A stretch of DNA of 64,000 bases from Oncomelania hupensis (GCA_036898135.1 CM072511.1:46581675-46645674); one strand, 5' to 3'. Shown: positions 47,089-59,182, counted from the first letter of the stretch. The notes: a model not told the origin generated them from the letters alone. Program-made: numbers and translations.

Positions 47089-47266
47089 GCCTGTCTTAAT
47101 TAAAAGGTTCGTGGAGGCTCAAATAATATTTTTTCGAGGTTTTCAGATCCCGAACCAAAGTTCCTTAGCCATTTTTTTTCCAAATGTTTCAGCAACCTAG
47201 GTTCTGATTTGAGAACCTCGAAAAAAATAAATGTGAACTTCCACGAACCTTCCAATTAAGACAGGC
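47089..47266. mobile_element. MITE, possibly PIF/Harbinger type
   Basis: Inverted terminal repeats of about 55 bases. Left GCCTGTCTTAATTAAAAGG and the reverse complement of the right GCCTGTCTTAATTGGAAGG agree, and both continue TTCGTGGA and later TTTTTTCGAGGTT. The spacer is about 70 bases. The flanks carry TTA on both sides (47085-47087 and 47269-47271), fitting the TWA duplication of Harbinger elements, if the ends are set at TG and CA. Confidence 0.75.
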
Positions 47267-48442
47267 CATTAGTCAGCCACGGAGTATGTATGGACGTCGG
47301 CGGAAGTCAGTGACGTGCGGAACAAAGTTGGATGAGACTGTTAATCCATGGAGAGTGAAAAGTCGTAAAGATGTTTTCTTCATTTCTTGGCTACCCCTGT
47401 GTCCCATTTTCTCTTCCACGTTTTTATAGACCCTTTCATGAGTAATAAAAATAGTTAACCGGAGCGTTGGAGTCGTGGTGCAGAAAACCGATCACATAGT
47501 GGGTCTAGGCAGCATTGTTGTCTGTCTGGCTCCGCTTCTTTATGCCAGTGTAAACAGCCACAAAACGTCATAACAACCAACTATCGGCTGTTCTTAGCAT
47601 GCGTTGAATGTGTACAATGTAGAAGAATTTTGTGAAAGTGAGACCCAAAATTATATATAAACAAACAATGTCGCTGTTTATAAGTGAAGACCAGCCAGCG
47701 ACTGGTAACTATTATTTGGAGACCGATTGGCGCTCGTCACTCCAACAAGTTTCATCGCGTGCATTCCAACCAGACTATAATAAATGAATGTTCCGCCATA
47801 GAATGAAGAGGACGTGTTTCCAGTCATGAGACACGGTGATTCCAACAAAACGTTTATTTCAAAGTTTTCTCTCTTACATACGAGTTGTGTCTCTATATAG
47901 CTCCGCAACCCAAACGTGGGTTTTACGACATAAAAACGAACCGTGAGACACTATTCTCTATATTTCATGGCGACGTTATTTTTAGTCTTAATATTGTAAG
48001 CTATTATTAGACGCATATAAACAAACGTAACTCGTTGATTTATTTATAATTATATTTAAAAAAAATAATTAAAGAAAAAAAACTTTTGAAAGAGTTTTTT
48101 TGGGGGGTTGTAAACATAATTTATCAATGCGGCAACACTCTGTGAATGTTAAAAGCATATGTCACGCTGGATTAGTCACACTGGGGCTCTTCAGATAACG
48201 ACAAAGCATATTAAACTTCGGCGTTAAAGTTTACAACTATTTAAAATCCCATATGTCTAATCCGCCTTTGCTTGCGTACGTGATGAATGACTGTGCCATG
48301 TGAAACGGTGCGTTTTGTTTTCCTTGAGCAAGGAAAAGGGCGAAACAAGTGTTTAATATTACGTTATGCTTTCATTACTATCTTGCATTTCTTTGTGATT
48401 TATTTTTGTTCTTGCCTTTTTTTTCTACCAATATCAACTTTA
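47267..48442. other. unassigned DNA
   Basis: No gene recognised. Confidence 0.55.
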
Positions 48443-48453
48443 ATTTGGATAGT
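48443..48453. repeat. 11-bp TSD of a LINE 3' end copy (left)
   Basis: ATTTGGATAGT, repeated at 48689-48699. Confidence 0.9.
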
Positions 48454-48688
48454 CCTATCCTATCCTATCCCGTAACTCGGAGGTCATTGGGGCACCACAG
48501 ATGATCGTTTAACCAGCGTACTCCATCTTTCTCTGTCCTCAGCAACCCTGATGGCTTCGCTCAGTGTCAAGCCAGTCTATTCTCAAATGTTGTCCTCTCA
48601 CCTCCTTTTCGGCCTTCCTCGTCTTCTACCTCCTTGCACTGTGTCTTGCAGGATGGTCTTTGCAAGGCCTGATGATCTGGTGACGTGG
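48454..48688 (-). repeat. LINE family 1, 235-bp 3' end copy with TSD
   Basis: On the minus strand it runs from CCACGTCACCAGATCATCAGG to GAGTTACGGGATAGGATAGG. It lies between perfect 11-bp duplications, so it is an authentic 5'-truncated insertion by target-primed reverse transcription. Confidence 0.92.
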
Positions 48689-48699
48689 ATTTGGATAGT

Positions 48700-49159
48700 A
48701 TGTGTCTTTAATATTTTTAGTTGCGTTCTCTACTTTTATTATACGAATAAATGATGTTTATTAACATTTTACACTTTAAAATTTGTTGCATATATATATA
48801 TATTCCTTGTTACCCCCTTGTTTACTTCGGTTTCCGCGCATCTCATCATGTTTGGTATTAAAAAGAAAATTTTTTTTAACCTTCTATCTCTGTCTGCTTC
48901 TTTTTTGTTTCTTTTCCCATTTATTTTTGATTGATTTTTCGGATAACTGCTTTAAATTGTTTCTCGATTGTGCGAGACTTCTTTGTTGCTTTTGGGTTCT
49001 TGTTAAGTTCCTTCATCGATTGGTCCGGTTGTTGCTTTTTTAAGTATTCTCCGTGTTTCTCTTTCTTTGCTTCTTTCTTGGTTTCAGTTTATTAGGCTAT
49101 ATTACAAGAATAATTTCATGTCCTTAATTTATTCTTATTATAGAATCATTATAATATTC
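48700..49159. other. unassigned DNA
   Basis: Pyrimidine-rich, no gene recognised. Confidence 0.5.
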
Positions 49160-49232
49160 TTGGAAATGGGTTTGAACCCACAACTTCCTTTGCGCGCATT
49201 AGTTTGTTTCTGCGCCACTGAACTGAGAGAAC
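49160..49232 (-). mobile_element. possible tRNA-like SINE relic
   Basis: The minus strand has CAGTTCAGTGGCGCAG (A-box-like) and GGGTTCAAACCC (a good B box) with normal spacing. Body and tail are not recognised. Confidence 0.4.
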
Positions 49233-49785
49233 TGTGGGTTCATTAATGTTACGTTTCAATTTTATGTATTTCAGATATTTCTATTCCAATATTTTTGCCG
49301 CGGAATCCGAATTAAAATTGTCTTTGTTTAAGACTTTTAATCAGACCATGTTACATTGATAGCTAAACTGTAAACATGATTTAAATGTTCTTTTCAGACT
49401 TTTCATGAAAGCGTTATTTACCTTTGTCAGAGAGGTGTTAAAAGACTAAGAGGCGTTATTTACAGCGCCGAGATCGTAAATGTAACATATAGGCCGAAGC
49501 ACGCATAGTCTGAGATATTTTTGTCGCACAGTTTCGTCAACGAGGAGGTATGCTACTCTGCCAGAATACAGAACAGCGATTTTGTCCGTTCTCGCACCTC
49601 GCTCCAGCAGCGTTAAAAAAAGAAGACACCGAGGGTCAGTGGTACTCCACGCTTTTAAAAGGTTTTCTACAAATACGGTCGCTCTTAGCTATTTAACAAC
49701 TGGAATACGAATTCTGGCGGACAAGCAGAAGTGGAATCTCTCCAGGCAAAAGTCCTTGTAGAAATTAACATGGCTTAAAATGATT
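49233..49785. other. unassigned DNA
   Basis: Nothing recognisable. Confidence 0.5.
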
Positions 49786-49786
49786 G

Positions 49787-49870
<84 letters not shown>
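49786..49870. repeat. (GA)n microsatellite
   Basis: About 38 GA units with one CA interruption. Confidence 0.97.
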
Positions 49871-50308
49871 ACTAAACAATAATTAAAAACAACAACACAC
49901 ACACACGTACAACAAATGATAAAAAACAAGAAGAACCAAGCAAACAAAACGACAAGAACAACAACAACAAAACAACCTATACCAGCGCTGTAAAAGTCAA
50001 AAGTCAGTAAAATAATGAACTATTGTATTGTATTGTATTCACACGAATGCTGTATTTTTTCTGCCATTGCTGCTATCACGTTAAATGTTTTTATATAGAT
50101 GTTAAGCTAAAAAACGGTCGTCTTCTTTCAATGAAAGGGCAAAGTCATGACGCAGTAATGTTGAGGAAACCTGTATGACATAAATAAATCGAGGTGTACT
50201 TTTGTTTTGTTTAAAAATACTATTAACACATATTGCCTTGCATCATTTGATAAGTAACTTTCTCACAACTCTAATTTAAAATAAATTAAACACAAAAGCT
50301 AGAAAAAG
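49871..50308. other. unassigned DNA
   Basis: CAACA-rich stretch and a TATTG pentamer run (50022-50040). No gene. Confidence 0.5.
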
Positions 50309-50319
50309 CAAACTTTGTA
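50309..50319. repeat. 11-bp TSD of a LINE 3' end copy (left)
   Basis: CAAACTTTGTA, repeated at 50586-50596. Confidence 0.9.
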
Positions 50320-50585
50320 TCCTATCCTATCCTATCCTGTGCCGTAACCCTGAGGTCGTAGGGGCACCACAGATGATCGTTTAACCAGCATACTCCATCT
50401 TTCTCTGTCCTCAGCAGCCCTGATGGCTTCGCACAGTGTCAATCAGTCCATTCTCGAATGTTGTCCTCCCACCTCTTTTTTGGTCTCCCTCTTCTTCTAC
50501 CTCCTTGCACTGTGCCTTGCAGAATAATCTTTGCAAGGCCTGATGATCTGGTGACGTGGCCATGCCATCGGAGTTTCCGTTTCTT
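50320..50585 (-). repeat. LINE family 1, 266-bp 3' end copy with TSD
   Basis: Minus-strand 3' end of family 1, from AGAAACGGAAACTCC to the GGATA tail, between perfect 11-bp duplications. Its length and breakpoint are close to those of the copy at 48454-48688. Confidence 0.92.
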
Positions 50586-50596
50586 CAAACTTTGTA

Positions 50597-51046
50597 TAGT
50601 ATTTACAAAATACTAAATTTTAAGTTCTGTATGAAAATCACGTAAAGCTGAGTCAGGTTTTTAAAAATGGAAAAATTCCCCTAATGTACTTCTATTAAAG
50701 ACGAGATTTCTTTTATTAGACGATACATGTATTGTGTCTACACTAAGGGGAAAGTTGAAATTTGAAATTTCAATTTCAATTACACTAATAGGAAAGCTGA
50801 GTACCTGCCTCACTCGATTTACAATATATTTTGTTATAGACGTTGGGATGTCTTGAACATAAGATCGCATAAACTCAAGACGAAATGTTTGTTTAGGGCA
50901 AAAAAATAATATGTCTGTTTACGGTTACATAGGGAACAAATTGGATCGGCAGGTCAGTATCTTTTTTCTCTTATTTTTCTTAAAAAAAAACTTTTCCACC
51001 TTGGGTTCGATTATTTTGGCTTTTCTTCTTTTTTTTCCTACAGGAT
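50597..51046. other. unassigned DNA
   Basis: Nothing recognisable. Confidence 0.5.
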
Positions 51047-51087
51047 CCCCCCCCCCCCCCCCAAAAAAAAAAAAAAAAAAAAAAAAA
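51047..51087. repeat. poly-C followed by poly-A
   Basis: About 15 C then about 25 A. Such homopolymers may also reflect assembly or sequencing uncertainty. Confidence 0.85.
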
Positions 51088-52587
51088 GTTTAGGGTCGGG
51101 CCAAAAGTTTAGGGTCGGTCGGGATACCATAATCAGAGATTTTAGGGTTTTATGGCCTTATTTAATTTAGCGTCCATTTACCGAAGTGATTTTATACTAG
51201 GGTAAAAAAAATTGAAGGAAAAGGAAGAATAGGGAGGAGAGGAGGAAAGGATACGTTGCTAATGGGAGCGGAAAAAACAAATTATCGACATATTAACAAC
51301 ACTTAATTTCATGTAGTAAGATAAATAAGAAAAAAAAAATCAAACCAAAAAAAATTAATAAAAACATATTAACACCCGATAACAAAGTAACGTCAACCTT
51401 ATGCAATATTCTCATAATTAAAGTCATTTTTATGCGATGACTGTGTATGAAATAATATGATAATATCGTCTGACAAGACGAAAGTATTTAAGGTTATGAT
51501 CAGTATATAATCGTACTATCTCAAAGTTCAATCCTTCTCTTCTTCCTAGCGCACAGTTAATTTACTTTTAATAGCAGAGTTCTGGTGCATTCTACTGGCA
51601 TGGGACTCCTATATTCTTCATGAAACTTACCCTCAGATGTTGCATGGCAGCGTACGCCATTTTATTATTCGTTTTAGTCAATACTAGTGTAGTTTATGTA
51701 TGGATACTGAAGTGCTTGAAAGAAGTATAGAGGATAAGGTTCATCCTTTCTGGCATGGTCTCCTACATTCTGAAGGAATTACTTGCTCCTAACAGTTACA
51801 GGGAAGCACGGAAGGGTGAAGGTTGATTATACTTGTGAAGAGCGATAACAGCCAATAAAGGCTGTGCTGAATGCGGCAGTAAAAAGGGCGAAGGGTGTGA
51901 GATAAAATAATAATTTAAAAAAATCTGGTCTCTCGAGTCCTCTGGCTATGACCTGCAACCATTCTGTTTTTTAACTGCCTGTTTCTGACTGCCTCTTTTC
52001 GTTTCTGCTTTGTGTTCTTTTTCTGTTTCGACCATATAAATGCTTTGTAATGGGAACATTTGTTTTAATTATGTTAAATACTAAATAAAATATTGTGCAT
52101 GCATGTGTGGTGCTTGTTTCGATATGTTGCACAAAAAACTCTACTTCAAACTAAAAAGTTCTCCCTAAGCCTGTTGTGATTTCCTATGTATCTACATGGC
52201 AACAATAATTTACCAAGTTAATTTACAAATCAGTGAATAACCCTAATCACGGTTGAGTTAGCTGTTCCAGTAGCCTAAAAGTTAACTATGTTTTGCGTAA
52301 ATTAGACTGCAGAGGATGTGTGCTCCGTTTACAGTTGAGTGTTAGCAAAATTGTTGATAAATGGTGTCATCTTAAAAACAAATCAAAAGAACGCTACAAT
52401 TGTTTAGGATCACGTTTTCGTGTACTCAGTCTCATCCTTTTTGTTCTAAGATTAGTTCTAGACTGTTTGGACATATTAGCCCTTAGCGGTGCCTCAGAAA
52501 TCCGTGACATTGCATAGAGCAAGATCTTGCAGAACGTGTCTTCGCCTTGGGCGATGTGTGACCAGCACCTTGAGAACAATAGTCTAT
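51088..52587. other. unassigned DNA
   Basis: AGTTTAGGGTCGGGCCAAAAGTTTAGGGTCGG at 51086-51118 is a short tandem duplication. No gene recognised in 1.5 kb. Confidence 0.5.
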
Positions 52588-52670
52588 ACATGTAAAAGTT
52601 GAGTTAGATCCTGTGTTCGTTCAGCGTCTTGAGCAGCTTTCTGAGCTAGTAAAGCGCTGTATTAGAATAA
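52588..52670 (+). repeat. SINE 3'-domain relic
   Basis: GTTGAGTTAGATCCTGTGTTC, CAGCGTCTTGAGCAGCT and TAAAGCGCTGTATT match the 3' end of the SINE at 33105-33538 and end in the GCGCTATAT-type tail common in animal SINEs. Confidence 0.65.
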
Positions 52671-53530
52671 TTCAATCAAATACAGTAATTCACATTTGCC
52701 ACTTTTCTGCGTGTTTTCTTTGCTGCGGGAAGTTAGGTCTTGGGTCGATATAATAACGTGTAATGAACATACTACGCTTTTGGAAACCTGGTTGTAAAGC
52801 CAGAGAGATAAAGTTCTGCGTTAACGACTGTCGTCGTGTCACGTTTAGGAAGCTGCAGAGGCCGCATGCTCTCTCGCGGCACAGTGTCTGCATCAACACT
52901 GAGTCCACGGGACTAGAGGTGTACGCATGTTAAGCTTGAGTCCAGTGATAACTGCTTTCGTGGTATCAGAGAATGCTGAAGTCTACTCAAGCAGAGTTCA
53001 GCTAACAGCCTAAACCAACCATAGCCATAACTGAAAATTCTTGAGGTCTGATAGATCTTTTGACGGAGTCGTACGGACAAATTCTGGTACAAAGCATAAC
53101 TTAGACCCCTTGGGCGATACGCCCTTCTTATTTAAAGTACCAGCCTTTGTCTCAATTACAGACTCAGACTGTAAAACTGACTGGCTTAATACTCTGCAGA
53201 TTCTGATACTCCGTTCGGTCTCAACACCTCGCGCTGGCCATGCTAGGAGGGCTCGTAAGAAGTGTTTCCAAGGCAGCAGCACAACAGATCATAATCATTA
53301 ATGTGGGAATGTCAACAGCTGCGGCGGGAGGAGATGAGAAGGAGGTGGTTGTGGTGGTGATATATGGATGACTGAGGGAAGCGGGGGAAAGACAGAGAAC
53401 TAACGATGGAAAGGGTTGGGTTTGAGGTGTGGGGGGTAGGAATGGAAAGAGATTGCCTTGAAGAAGACTGACGACTAAAAAGTTGAGAAAGGTGTCAACA
53501 TGTAAACAGTTGTATAATTACAGTGCAGCT
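52671..53530. other. unassigned DNA
   Basis: No gene recognised; the overlapping 86-90 codon frames at 53010-53301 lack any domain. Confidence 0.5.
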
Positions 53531-53533
53531 TTC

Positions 53534-53590
<57 letters not shown>

Positions 53591-53600
53591 CTTCTCTCTC
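53531..53600. repeat. (CT)n microsatellite
   Basis: About 30 CT units, with TCC interruptions near the right end. Confidence 0.96.
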
Positions 53601-53654
53601 ATATCTACATATTTATCAAGGTATAACATTTGTTTTGTTTTGGTACTTTTGTAT

Positions 53655-54840
53655 CATAAACGACAAGTTAAAACCCCAAGCTGAACAAATCATTGCTGAA
53701 GAACAAACATGATTCAGGGCAGGGCGAAGTACCACTGAGCAGATTTTCAACCTCAGAATAATCTGCGTGAAATACCTACAGCACCAACAAAATCTATATC
53801 ATGTGTTTGTAGACTTCAAGAAAGCGTTTGACCGAGTTTGGCATGCAGCTCTGTGGGCAACCATGAGAGTGTACAGTACAACATCAGCCCTAACATTATT
53901 GAAGTCATCAAAAGACTGTATAACAAGTCTACCATTGCAGTCCTCCACAACAGCGCCATCGGGAACTGATTCAGAACGACAATCAGTGTGCGTCAAGGAT
54001 GCCTACTCTCCTAAACACTTTTGAACATCTTTCTAAAGCTCATCATTTGAGGTGCCCTTGCAGATCATTAAGGCACATTCAGCAATCTCCAACCTCCATT
54101 TTGCTGATGACATTAATGGATTGGCCGGAGATGAACAAAAAATTTTAACAGCTAATACAGTGGCCTGACACCACCTTCAGATCCTTTGGAAGGGAAATTA
54201 GTGCAGAAAAGTCCAAAATGATAATAACGACACAAATGGCATCAACACGGATATCAAAATCTAAAGCCAATCCCTCAGCATGGTGCACAGCTTCAAATAT
54301 TTAAGAGCAGTTGTATCAGACAATGGGTCCCGACAGGAAGTCCTCTCCAGGATAGCACAAACAACTGCTGCCCTGACAAGGTTGAATCCCATTTGGAAAA
54401 ACAGGACCATCAGTATACACTCCAAGGTAAGGTTGCTGCGCTCCATTGTCGTCTCCATCTTCCTATATTTTGGCGCAACATAGACTCTTACTGCAGACCT
54501 ATAACGAAGAATACAAAGCATGCAGATGAGGTGCTACAAATTCCGACATACCAGCACACAAGCTATTGGTCAACACGATAACATATCACAGTCAGTAGTA
54601 AAGATGTTTTGGCCACGTCACAAGAGCACCAGACCTTGCAAAGACCCTCCTGCAAAGCACGGTGCAAGGAGGCAGAAGACGAGAGAGACAGAAAAAGAGG
54701 TGGGAGGACAACATTAGAGAATGGACTGGTTTGACACTGACCGAAGCCTGATCGAAGTGTGGGTTGCTGAGGACAGAGAAAGATGGAGTACGCTGGTTAA
54801 ACGACCATCTGACTTTCGAGTTACGGGATGGATAGTATAG
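53655..54840 (+). pseudogene. LINE family 1 relic, RT to 3' end
   Basis: Starts within the RT at KPQAEQIIAEEQ and shows YHVFVDFKKAFDRVWHAALWATM. It has many frame breaks and a small duplication (GTACAGTACAAC). The FADD region is altered. It ends at CGAGTTACGGGATGG near 54830. Strongly decayed. Confidence 0.9.
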
Positions 54841-55032
54841 ATAACATGAGACATTCACGGTTGGTGTGAGCGTCGAGCTTTAGTTTGCAATTACTCTATT
54901 TTGGAATTGTACAGCTTTGTGTGTGAGAATGGTGTGTGTGTGAATGGTGTGTGTGAGAATGGTGAAGGATTGACCTCCTTTATCCTCTTTTTCCTTGGTT
55001 TGGAATTGGGCCCGAGGCCGTGATATGATCTG

Positions 55033-55035
<3 letters not shown>
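54841..55035. other. short unassigned spacer
   Basis: Contains two to three repeats of GTGTGTGAGAATGGT (54917-54963). Confidence 0.5.
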
Positions 55036-55083
<48 letters not shown>

Positions 55084-55110
55084 GCACGCACGCACGCACA
55101 CACGCACACA
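55036..55110. repeat. (CT)n followed by CACG repeats
   Basis: About 23 CT units then CACGCA units. Confidence 0.95.
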
Positions 55111-55466
55111 CAAAAGATATGTACACATTTTTCCATCCCATACCAACATGCTTTACAGAAGCTCCAGCTGCGATATAATCTGTCAGACAGGACAATAACC
55201 AAATGGAATCTGAGAGCCGTAGGCCAAACTACAATATGGGAGGCCAATAAAGGAAGTGATACAATCAGCGCCGTCATGTCCAACCTCTCTGCCACGATTG
55301 CTAATAACAAATGTACTCAACTGGCACAGTGGCTAACACCAAAACTCCAATCCCCCTTTTGTGGTCGAAACAATGCACTCTTTTGCGACCTTGAAAACGA
55401 ATGCACTCAAATAGCACAGAGCACAGTGCACAGGAGCAAAGCGGTAGGTATAGCATACCAATGTGT

Positions 55467-55557
55467 CATAGATAGAACGGATGGGAACAAACTGTGTCTT
55501 TGGCGAAACGACTTCTCAAACCGCGTATTAACGAACATATGATTTTCCTTTAGATCG
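55467..55557 (+). repeat. inverted duplication, left arm
   Basis: Contains GGGAACAAACTGTGTCTTTGG, CGAAACGA, TTCTCAAACCGCGTA and TTTAGATC. The same order is found reverse-complemented at 55689-55800, with one extra segment of about 20 bases in the right arm. Confidence 0.75.
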
Positions 55558-55688
55558 AAACGACATAGGACTATGATAGGTCAAAGTCCAGCATATAATA
55601 AAATAGGCCTATATGTCTGCCACATTAAAAGGCAGTATTTTGTAGTTTCTTTGTTTTTAAATTATATTTTTAATTTTTTTGGGGGGGG
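55558..55688. other. spacer between inverted arms
   Basis: About 130 A/T-rich bases ending in a G run. Nothing coding. Confidence 0.5.
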
Positions 55689-55800
55689 GATCTAAATGAA
55701 GATATTGTAGGTTCGTTCGTACGCAGTTTGAGAATAAACTGCTTGAGTGGCGGATTCGTTTCGCCGAAGACACGGTTTGTCCCTATCTTTTCTGTCTACA
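55689..55800 (-). repeat. inverted duplication, right arm
   Basis: Reverse complement of the left arm with modest divergence. The pair may be a fold-back element or two opposed copies of one repeat. Confidence 0.75.
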
Positions 55801-56600
55801 GGCCGTAGGAGCGCGCAACAGGCGTATCGATAACTTTTTTTGGGCTGTACGCAACTATCAAAACAGAATCGCAGTGAGTGTCTCTCCAAAAATCTCAAAA
55901 GATTTCCTTTTTACTGATTCGTATGAATCGTCATATGGTATTTGCCCTACTAAGGAATGTTTGGGGATTTCGTTTCTGTTTCCATTTTTCCCAAACTTTG
56001 CTTAGATTGTAAATAGTTGTCACAAAACTAAAACTTGTGGTCGGCTGCCCCGCCACACAAGCCCCGGTTGCGACGCCACTCTCATACATTTTTGCTTCGT
56101 TTGCGCGGTCACTTCCGAAATCTATGGCAACAATGTTTCAACTAAACATGACTACAATGTCAGCGGCATTATTATTACATACCTATGGATTGATTGAAGT
56201 ATTTTGTTGCGCGGTGATTTATTTCTCTTTATTATCGAGATACGTAGCTTAACTGCGCTTTACTAATTAGATCTACCATTACAGACCCACGTAGCCTCAA
56301 CATTTTTTTGTCAATCAATGTCGCCTTGAAGGGCAACTCACGACCTTGCTCTCATGCTTCCTGCTACGGTATACTACTTTCGTTAATAGCAAATATTAGT
56401 CGGTCTCTTTCAACTTTCTATTATGGCGTGCAGAACAGCCATCATGATGATGACTATCAGTCCTGCAACGGCCTATCGCATTCATCAATTGCGTATTTTA
56501 TCAATATGACGTTTGTTTATTTGAGCCATCAATTATGGTCATAATTATTGCCATTCTTAGCTGTCTTGTCACGTCACACCTTGTTTTTTGCATGGAGCGT
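55801..56600. other. unassigned DNA
   Basis: No gene recognised. Confidence 0.5.
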
Positions 56601-56601
56601 T

Positions 56602-56661
<60 letters not shown>
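56601..56661. repeat. (CT)n microsatellite
   Basis: About 28 CT units. Confidence 0.97.
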
Positions 56662-56664
<3 letters not shown>

Positions 56665-57113
56665 AGAGTTTCCTTGTAAATGACAGTACTAACGGTATTT
56701 GGGTTTTATTGCCGCTTGATGTTCTTTATGAACTTCGCATGCTTGTTAAATATACATATCATTAGAGCTCGGGGACATGGTATCGAAAACCCCCAAAAGC
56801 ATATTCACCGTTAAAAACAAGTTCCCGAGCCGTTTTTTTTTTTTAAATACAGTACAATACAATGCAATACAATATAATGTAATCTCAATTTGAGCAATTG
56901 CAGTGGCAGAATTAGCACATGGAAATATCACTTGACATACACCCAACGAACAATCACAGTTAATAAACCAGGATTCATTTTGAAACACTAAAGTAAAAAA
57001 AAATCTTTTTCTTCCTGTCCTTCGCCACATAGGCCCTACTCGTTGTCGCCAACACATTTTATTGCACTATCTTAAAGGCGCCGCTCCCGCCTCAGTTTTG
57101 CAACCGTTGTTGT

Positions 57114-57114
<1 letters not shown>
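56662..57114. other. unassigned DNA
   Basis: ACAAT-type pentamers at 56846-56880 resemble a minus-strand retroposon tail. No gene. Confidence 0.45.
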
Positions 57115-57162
<48 letters not shown>

Positions 57163-57206
57163 TTCTTCTTCTTCTTCTTCTTCTTCTTCTTCTTCTTCTT
57201 CTTCTT
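57115..57206. repeat. compound microsatellite (TTTC)n(TTC)n
   Basis: About 11 TTTC units followed by about 15 TTC units, the same order as at 30756-30937. Confidence 0.97.
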
Positions 57207-57532
57207 TCACTTTCGATAATTTTCTTTTTCGTACATCATATTATAATACTATTTCCTCTTTGCCGACGACTTCGTAAATTGCCCTGGAGGTGGTATAGCT
57301 GCATGAGTCATATGCCAAACACTCAGCAAGAAATGTTATCGTTTTAATTACGGTTCACGCATGTTTTATGAACTAGGATAAAAAGGGCGATCCTTGTGTG
57401 TATTGATAGACTAAAGTATGGCCTATAAGTGTTATTAGAATTATCTGTAATATACGTCACTTATTTACCTACTCCCTCTGCCTGTCGGACCGTTCGGGGC
57501 CGTTCGGGAGACATAAAGGACGCCTTCACGGA
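57207..57532. other. unassigned DNA
   Basis: Nothing recognisable. Confidence 0.5.
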
Positions 57533-57544
57533 AAAATGTTGCCA

Positions 57545-57739
57545 GTGGGGCCGGGTAGCTCAGTTGGTAGAGCGGCTTACTAGTAACCGAAAGGTACCTG
57601 GTTCGAATCCCGGATTGGCCAATGTGTGACCATATTATTTTCCCCTTACCATCAACTGGTTCGCTGGTGTCAGAATAATGTTACCAGTAGTCGGCTATAC
57701 GCTCCGGTGTCGTGTGACTATAATCTACAATTACCCTTT
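57545..57739 (+). mobile_element. tRNA-derived SINE, copy 2
   Basis: Same family as 15405-15605: GGGCCGGGTAGCTCAGTTGG A box, GGTTCGAATCCCGG B box, body ending GTCGTGTGACTATAATCTACAA. It lies between perfect 12-bp duplications AAAATGTTGCCA (57533-57544 and 57740-57751). Confidence 0.95.
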
Positions 57740-57751
57740 AAAATGTTGCCA

Positions 57752-58298
57752 CTTTCTACGACTCCTGTGTTTTATTCTATCTGTATGACATAGAAAGCAC
57801 TCTTGGAACTTTGGAACTTTGTCCTTTTATTGAACAAACAATGCAACAGTCAATATTATTAAATTAGGCTCCTAACCCAGGGGTGGGCCGTATAGCCAGA
57901 CAAGGAATACATGGGGATAGGGATACACAATATATGCATTAAACAGCAAGAACGGCACTATATTAATACAACATAAACATAAAAAAAAGACATTAGCGCC
58001 TAACTGCAAACAATAACAATAACATATTGGCTACTGAATGAAAAGACAGCAAATCAACTATTTTTAACTCGTATATACCTCGTACATATGCACTAAAAGA
58101 AACACACACGCACACACACGCACACACACACACACACACACGCACGACAAGCGCTTAAAGATGCCAGATAGATTAAAAAAACAACAGTCATAATAAAAAT
58201 AAAGTAACTATCACAAGAAAGCAAAAACGGTAAAGCACACACACATGGCCACCAAACAGTATTGACGCACTAGGAAAAAAACAACATTGTGATACTAC
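57752..58298 (-). other. probable 3' untranslated part of LINE family 4
   Basis: A/T-rich, with a CA microsatellite at 58108-58143. It lies downstream of the LINE C-terminus on the minus strand. TTGGAACTTTGGAACTTTG at 57804-57823 is a small duplication that could be its tail. Extent uncertain. Confidence 0.35.
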
Positions 58299-58610
58299 TC
58301 ATAAAAGCGATAATATGATTCCAATAAAACGACCTAAATTCATTAGTTTGCGTTTCAACTTAGAGTTCATTAGCTTTAATTTGATGACATTCTGGCGATT
58401 CCTAAAATATTGTGGCAAAAGGAAAATTCTGTTGTCTTTAAGAAGGGGATTAGTACAATTAAACAAATAATGGTATTCATCACCTATTTCCTTTAGGTCA
58501 CACAAAGAACACAGCCTTTCTTCTCGAGGAATTTATATTATATCTTTGAGTTTGAATCGGAAGTTTATGGCAACTGAGTCTAAACTTTAACAGATTTATT
58601 CTAAAAAATT
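58299..58610 (-). pseudogene. LINE family 4 relic, C-terminal zinc-finger region
   Basis: On the minus strand, after PREERLCSLCD comes IGDEYHYLFNC. Together this is the CX2C...HX4C motif that closes many LINE ORF2 proteins, preceded by a DSVAINFRFKLKDII-like stretch. One stop lies just upstream, within the conserved region, and nothing of the RT is seen. Confidence 0.75.
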
Positions 58611-58964
58611 GTCACAAATTATTTAAATAATCCTCAAAACAAAACATTTCCTTAAACTCGTACTCTTGCTTCGGTAACGGTAATAATTTTCTCGTTAATT
58701 TCCGTCGGAGAGATGCGGTAGGAAAACTCCGGTGTGAGGGTAGCTTTTGTGAGCGGTGTTCATCACCTCAATAGCTAGCTTGCTGCCTTACCGCCTCCGA
58801 TTCTCATGAAAACCTGCAGGTACTCTTTCACAGCTGGGTGGAGTGGGGACGTGGCCGTTGTGCGATGTTTCGGTTTTCACCTTTTCGCCACCTGTGTGAG
58901 TAATGAATGTGTGTTTGTTGTATAGTATGTAGGAGTGTCTATGTACCGTGTGAGTGCGTATGTT
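58611..58964. other. unassigned DNA, possibly body of the next retroposon
   Basis: GGTACTCTTTCACAGCTGGGTGGAGTGG (58820-58847) may belong to the SINE-like element whose 3' end follows. Not assignable with confidence. Confidence 0.35.
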
Positions 58965-59054
58965 ATTGGCTACAGATGGCCGCGCTTTGAACCTGAATTT
59001 GGAATAAGGTGCGTATGACATCCATTCTTCTTCTTCTTCTTCTTCTTCTTCTTA
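58965..59054 (+). repeat. microsatellite-linked retroposon 3' end (copy 2)
   Basis: GGCTACAGATGGCCGCGCTTTG through AAGGTGCGTATGACATCCAT into TTC repeats (59025-59054). Same family as 63576-63704 and the minus strand of 3284-3375, but with a TTC tail where the others have ATT. Confidence 0.75.
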
Positions 59055-59103
59055 TATTTTTTACTTGTCTGGCAGGTTTACGGTCACCATTATGAATATT
59101 AAT

Positions 59104-59182
<79 letters not shown>

